DNA from: an uncultured Bacteroidota bacterium
Lineage (GTDB): Bacteria; Bacteroidota; Bacteroidia; Chitinophagales; Chitinophagaceae
DNA: 9,823 nucleotides
Reading direction: 5' to 3'
Assembly: GCA_903851455.1 (NCBI GenBank)
Contig: CAINOM010000621.1
Location: forward strand, 1 to 9,823
Program-made: the position numbers and the translations under genes
Notes under the pieces: generated by a model
Seen by the model: the letters and a program-made list of their open reading frames with translations, nothing else
What the model was told of the DNA's origin: nothing
The model's database searches: none
Shown: piece after piece, positions 6,668 to 9,823 of the stretch
How positions within the stretch are numbered: the stretch's first letter is position 1
Layout: each line of letters starts with the position of its first letter

Positions 6668-7834
6668 ATGGCAAAAAGAGATTATTACGAAATTCTGGGT
6701 GTATCGAAGAGTTCGGCGGCTGACGAGATCAAAAAATCTTATCGCAAGATAGCGCTGCAGTTCCATCCGGATAGAAACCCTGGAAATAAGGAAGCTGAAG
6801 AAAAGTTCAAAGAGGCGGCTGAGGCATATGACGTACTCAGCAACCCGGATAAGCGCGCGCAGTACGACCGTTTTGGTCATGCCAGCACCGGCGGTGGCGG
6901 TGGTTACGGACAAGGCGGCCCCGGCGGCATGCGCATGGAAGACATTTTCTCCAACTTCGGCGACATATTTGGCAATGATTTTGGCAATATGTTCGGCGGC
7001 GGCGGTGGTGGCGGCCGCAGGCAAGGCACCCGTGGCGCCAACCTGCGCATTAAGCTGAAAATGGACTTTAACGAGATCGCCAACGGAGCGACCAAGAAAA
7101 TAAAAGTAAAGAAACACATCACCTGCCAGCAATGCACGGGCAGCGGGGCAAAGGACAAAGGTTCTATACAGACCTGTGGCACATGCGGCGGATCAGGACA
7201 GGTGCGCAGGGTTACCAATACCTTCCTGGGCCAGATGCAGACCGTGACCACCTGCCCCACCTGTAATGGAGAAGGAAGCACCATAACGCAGAAATGCGGC
7301 AATTGCAAGGGCGAAGGGCGTGTCTATGGCGAAGAAACACTGAGTCTGGACATACCAGCAGGTGTACAGGACGGCATGCAACTCAGCATGCATGGCCGGG
7401 GCAATGCGGGCGAACGCGGCGGTCCTCCTGGCGATCTGCTGCTTTTGGTTGAAGAAGAAAAACATGAATTCCTTAGCCGCCACGATCTTGATGTGGTGTA
7501 CCAGTTACATATATCCTTCCCGGAGGCCGTACTGGGCATGCAGGCCGAAGTGCCAACTATAGATGGCAAGGCCAAAATAAAGGTACCCCCGGGCACACAG
7601 AGTGGAAAGATATTCCGCCTGAAGGGCAAGGGTTTCCCGGCATTCCAGAGTTACGAGAAAGGCGATGAGCTGATAGAAGTAAACGTATGGTCGCCGCAGA
7701 ACCTGAGCCACGAAGAAAAAGAAATGATGGAAAAACTGAAGAACTCACCCAACTTCAGACCAGGGCCTAATGCCAAGGCGGAAAGGGAAGAACGCGGTTT
7801 TTTTGATAAGATAAAGGATGCATTCGGAAGTTAA
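6668..7834 (+). CDS. dnaJ: Chaperone protein DnaJ (type I Hsp40)
   Basis: DnaJ delivers unfolded clients to DnaK in the cytosol and stimulates its ATPase. All parts of a type I J-protein are present in 388 residues: the J domain at 1-70 with the catalytic HPD at 33-35; a Gly/Phe-rich linker at about 75-118 with a DIF-type motif ([14 protein letters not shown]) and a run of seven Gly; a zinc-binding domain at 153-217 with four CxxCxGxG repeats ([32 protein letters not shown]); then the two C-terminal client-binding beta domains (PGDLLLLV...HDLDVVY...FPEAVLG) and a charged tail. Length and order are normal. The ATG at 6668 begins [12 protein letters not shown], a standard DnaJ start, with no Shine-Dalgarno sequence. 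grpE lies upstream on the same strand, separated only by the inverted-repeat element, and dnaK is not in the window. Confidence 0.97.
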   Translation: MAKRDYYEILGVSKSSAADEIKKSYRKIALQFHPDRNPGNKEAEEKFKEAAEAYDVLSNPDKRAQYDRFGHASTGGGGGYGQGGPGGMRMEDIFSNFGDIFGNDFGNMFGGGGGGGRRQGTRGANLRIKLKMDFNEIANGATKKIKVKKHITCQQCTGSGAKDKGSIQTCGTCGGSGQVRRVTNTFLGQMQTVTTCPTCNGEGSTITQKCGNCKGEGRVYGEETLSLDIPAGVQDGMQLSMHGRGNAGERGGPPGDLLLLVEEEKHEFLSRHDLDVVYQLHISFPEAVLGMQAEVPTIDGKAKIKVPPGTQSGKIFRLKGKGFPAFQSYEKGDELIEVNVWSPQNLSHEEKEMMEKLKNSPNFRPGPNAKAEREERGFFDKIKDAFGS

Positions 7835-8255
7835 GCCTCGTTTAACACGAAATCAAATAGATTGGTGCCTGCAGTCAAAATCTTGCGGGAAATAGTCGAA
7901 ATAATATTTTTTTAGCTCGTCCGAAAGACTGAGTAATGCGGTAGCCTATAGTTTTTGAGAATTCTTGCCGCTAATTATTCAGAATTCGAAAGGGTTCTTT
8001 TCTCCGGACGGAATAAGAAAAGACATGGATTGGTTTTCAGGGATCATATTATTTGGACAAAAGAGGGCCATTGGGGATGACAAAAAACAATAATGCGAAA
8101 TGATCGCCTAACCGAGATGATACATGCTATTGAAGATCTGATTTTGAAGGAAAATAAAATGATCGGCACAGACACTCCGGGCCGGAACTTATTGTACATG
8201 AAAATTAAGTGATTTTTTCATCCTTACCCTTCACCGTTTTTTAATAAATTGCAGC
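7835..8255. other. 421-bp intergenic region with little recognisable content
   Basis: Between dnaJ and the TPR lipoprotein gene I see no tRNA, clear terminator or matching promoter. Two GAATTC sites (7960-7990 region) and a CTTTTC / GAAAAG inverted pair (about 7997-8022) are present but not diagnostic. The only coding candidate is a 39-codon frame at 8093-8212. No Bacteroidota -7 consensus TAnnTTTG was found just upstream of 8256. Confidence 0.6.
8093..8212 (+). CDS. Doubtful 39-residue ORF in the dnaJ-TPR spacer
   Basis: An ATG-started frame at 8093 ends with TGA at 8210-8212. The product begins MRNDRLTEMIHAIEDLILKE, which could form a short charged amphipathic helix, and ends in YMKIK. It has no signal peptide, membrane segment or known motif, and no convincing promoter or Shine-Dalgarno sequence. 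It may be a real small protein, the remnant of a decayed gene, or chance. The amino acid mix is plausible but cannot decide among these. Confidence 0.25.
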   Translation: MRNDRLTEMIHAIEDLILKENKMIGTDTPGRNLLYMKIK

Positions 8256-9272
8256 ATGAAATGCGCATGGATAAAGTATCTCCCGGCACTGCTGGGCTTT
8301 ATACTTTTTGTTGGCTGTAAAAACGGAACTACTACGGTCGCCAGTAACGACCCTATATTTTCAAGTGACGCACGCCTGAAGAATGTCACTGATCAAATCA
8401 ATAAGTCTCCGAAAGATGCGGCACTTTATTTTGAGCGTGGCAGTATGCTGCGTAAATTACGCATTGATACCTTAGCACTGAAAGACTTTAAAATGGCGGC
8501 AACGCTGGACGCCAACCAGGCCCAGTATTACAGTGCAGTGGGCGACCTCCTGTTTGAGAACAAAGATATTACCGGCTCAATAGACTGGATAAAGAAAGCG
8601 ATCACTAAAAATCCTGAAGACCCTAAGGCCCATCTAAAGATATCCAAGCTATTCCTGTGCCTGAAGGACTATCCGCATTCCTTCAGCGAAATAAATATTG
8701 CGCTGCGCCACAACCCCCACAATGCTGAGGGATACTTCCTGAAAGGCATGGTATATAAGGATATGAAGGACACAGCCCAGGCGCTGTCCAGCTTTGAGAC
8801 GGCCCGGCAGGAAGACCCGGACTATCGTGATGCTATTATACAAATAGGACTGATATACAGCGCGAAAAATAACCCATTGGCGCTCAAGTATTTTGATGAT
8901 GCCTTTAATAAGGACAGCGCTGATGTAATGCCGCTATACGCTAAGGGCGAATACTACCAGAAGAACAAGGAAGATGCTAAGGCCAAGGAAGAGTACAAAA
9001 AGTGCATTGTACGCAACAACCGTTACGTAGACGCCTACTTCAATATGGGTTATATATTGATGCAGGAAGACTCAGTAGAAAAATCATTCAGGCAGTATGA
9101 TATTGTCACAAAGATAAGTCCGCTCAATGCGCCGGCCTATTACAACAGGGGCCTGTGCAACGAGCTGCTGAACAAACCAAAGGACGCTATAGCAGACTAT
9201 CACCAGGCCCGCGGCCTTGATACCGGCTATGCACTGCCGAAGGAAGCGTTGAGAAGACTCAGAGTAAAGTAA
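8256..9272 (+). CDS. TPR-repeat lipoprotein
   Basis: The 338-residue product has a lipoprotein signal peptide: MKCAWIKYLPALLGFIL, then the lipobox FVGC with the acylated Cys at residue 21. About eight consecutive 34-residue tetratricopeptide repeats run from residue 55 to about 326, with the usual small and aromatic anchor positions (for example AALYFERGSMLRKL, AEGYFLKGMVYKDM, VDAYFNMGYILMQE and APAYYNRGLCNELL). The fifth unit is one residue short before LALKYFDDAF. TPR arrays form right-handed helical scaffolds for protein contacts, so a role as an envelope adaptor or assembly factor is likely, but the partner is unknown. No catalytic domain is present. The start at 8256 is supported by the signal peptide. 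It is transcribed in the same direction as dnaJ but 421 bp away, so probably separately. Confidence 0.85.
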   Translation: MKCAWIKYLPALLGFILFVGCKNGTTTVASNDPIFSSDARLKNVTDQINKSPKDAALYFERGSMLRKLRIDTLALKDFKMAATLDANQAQYYSAVGDLLFENKDITGSIDWIKKAITKNPEDPKAHLKISKLFLCLKDYPHSFSEINIALRHNPHNAEGYFLKGMVYKDMKDTAQALSSFETARQEDPDYRDAIIQIGLIYSAKNNPLALKYFDDAFNKDSADVMPLYAKGEYYQKNKEDAKAKEEYKKCIVRNNRYVDAYFNMGYILMQEDSVEKSFRQYDIVTKISPLNAPAYYNRGLCNELLNKPKDAIADYHQARGLDTGYALPKEALRRLRVK

Positions 9273-9286
9273 CTTTCCCGAAATTA

Positions 9287-9819
9287 GGAATTAGGAGTTT
9301 GTAATTGGGATTGTTATTTTGTATTACCCGAAATGCGGATGATTGTCGAATAAATGTCTATCGATGGAACAACAAAACTCTTATCGCGGATTTAAAGAAT
9401 TAAATTGCTGGAAAGAAGCTCGGGAATTGAGGCGGCAAATTGCTAAGTTGGTAAAGTTATTTCCTGATTCAGAGAAGTATCTCCTAAACTCTCAAACCAC
9501 GCGTGCTGCGAGGTCTGTAACTAACAATATGGCTGAAGGCTACGGAAGATTCTCTTACACGGACACCAGGCATTTTTTCGTTCAATCGAGAGGTTCGTTG
9601 ACCGAGATCTTAGACCATCTTTCAATTGCCGCAGATGAAAACTATATTGACGAAGAACAAATTAATAATATCGAACTGCAATGTGAAAAAGTATTTAAGT
9701 TAATAAACGGCTATATTGCCTATCTGGATAAAGCGGTAAAAAAATAAATGGGGAGGACGCCAGGTTGGATTAATACGAATGTAACTTTGCCCTGCGTATC
9801 CATCCAAATTCCCAATTCC
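9287..9819 (+). mobile_element. Candidate small mobile unit: inverted repeats flanking a four-helix-bundle gene
   Basis: The left arm GGAATTAGGAGTTTGTA at 9287-9303 matches the grpE-dnaJ repeat in 15 of 17 positions. The right arm CAAATTCCCAATTCC at 9805-9819 is an exact match to 15 bases of the reverse complement. The two arms thus form an imperfect terminal inverted repeat around a single gene, with about 60 bp before its ATG and about 57 bp after its stop. The left arm starts 14 bp after the TPR gene stop. No transposase, recombinase or reverse transcriptase is present. The window ends four bases past the right arm, so the outer boundary cannot be checked. Mobility is inferred only from the shared arms. 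Confidence 0.5.
9364..9747 (+). CDS. Four-helix-bundle protein, 23S rRNA-intervening-sequence (IVP) family
   Basis: The 127-residue product matches the small all-helical family first described from ORFs in intervening sequences of 23S rRNA genes, related in fold to the accessory protein Avd of diversity-generating retroelements. Recognisable blocks in order are FKELNCWKEAR (10-20), LFPDSEKYLLNSQTTRAARSV (32-52), NNMAEGYGRFS (54-64) and SRGSLTEILDHL (75-86), followed by a last helix. Length is normal for the family. An upstream in-frame TTG at 9343 would add seven residues lacking family similarity, so the ATG at 9364 is chosen. The biochemical role of free-standing members is not settled; nucleic-acid binding is suggested by the basic surface of Avd, which is inference here. 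No rRNA or retroelement sequence is nearby. Inverted repeats shared with the grpE-dnaJ spacer flank the gene. Confidence 0.88.
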   Translation: MEQQNSYRGFKELNCWKEARELRRQIAKLVKLFPDSEKYLLNSQTTRAARSVTNNMAEGYGRFSYTDTRHFFVQSRGSLTEILDHLSIAADENYIDEEQINNIELQCEKVFKLINGYIAYLDKAVKK

Positions 9820-9823
9820 TAAA

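Noticed and set aside
6632..7132. 166-codon open frame on the minus strand opposite dnaJ
   Set aside because: The Ala-rich translation is the complement of the Gly-rich linker of DnaJ; there is no independent support.
9283..9823. True 23S rRNA intervening sequence
   Set aside because: No rRNA sequence flanks the four-helix-bundle gene; the neighbour is a TPR lipoprotein gene.
9283..9823. Diversity-generating retroelement with Avd
   Set aside because: No reverse transcriptase, template repeat or variable repeat is visible; the resemblance is only at the level of the four-helix fold family.

Overview
The window looks like chromosomal sequence from a Bacteroidota member, most likely a Chitinophagaceae-type relative. 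The pointers are a secreted protein with a C-terminal type IX secretion (T9SS) sorting domain, several short lipoproteins, an OmpA protein with thrombospondin type 3 repeats, promoters of the Bacteroidota TTTG / TAnnTTTG type, few Shine-Dalgarno sequences, and a grpE-dnaJ pair. No rRNA, tRNA, CRISPR array, phage gene or transposase was recognised.

Layout. 30-992 (-) is a long-chain polyprenyl diphosphate synthase. Divergent from it, 1234-2973 (+) encodes an OmpA-family outer-membrane protein behind a good Bacteroidota promoter and ahead of a strong bidirectional terminator. 3216-3710 and 3764-4234 (-) are two tandem, diverged paralogous lipoproteins, probably co-transcribed. 4387-4815 (+) is a small four-helix membrane protein whose stop codon overlaps that of the convergent secreted T9SS protein at 4812-5681 (-). 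5866-6495 and 6668-7834 (+) are grpE and dnaJ, the DnaK co-chaperones. About 420 bases follow with only one doubtful small ORF. 8256-9272 (+) is a lipoprotein with eight TPR units, and 9364-9747 (+) is a four-helix-bundle protein of the 23S rRNA-intervening-sequence (IVP) family.

The most interesting structure is a repeat family. A 17-bp sequence, GGAATTGGGAATTTGTA, and its reverse complement bound the whole grpE-dnaJ spacer (6509-6649). Diverged copies in the same inverted arrangement bound the four-helix-bundle gene (9287-9819). The window may therefore hold a gene-carrying and a gene-less version of one small mobile or formerly mobile unit, with no recognisable transposase in either.

The other genes fit ordinary housekeeping and envelope roles: isoprenoid side-chain synthesis, protein folding, outer-membrane structure and surface secretion. 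The order does not suggest one pathway apart from the grpE-dnaJ chaperone unit.
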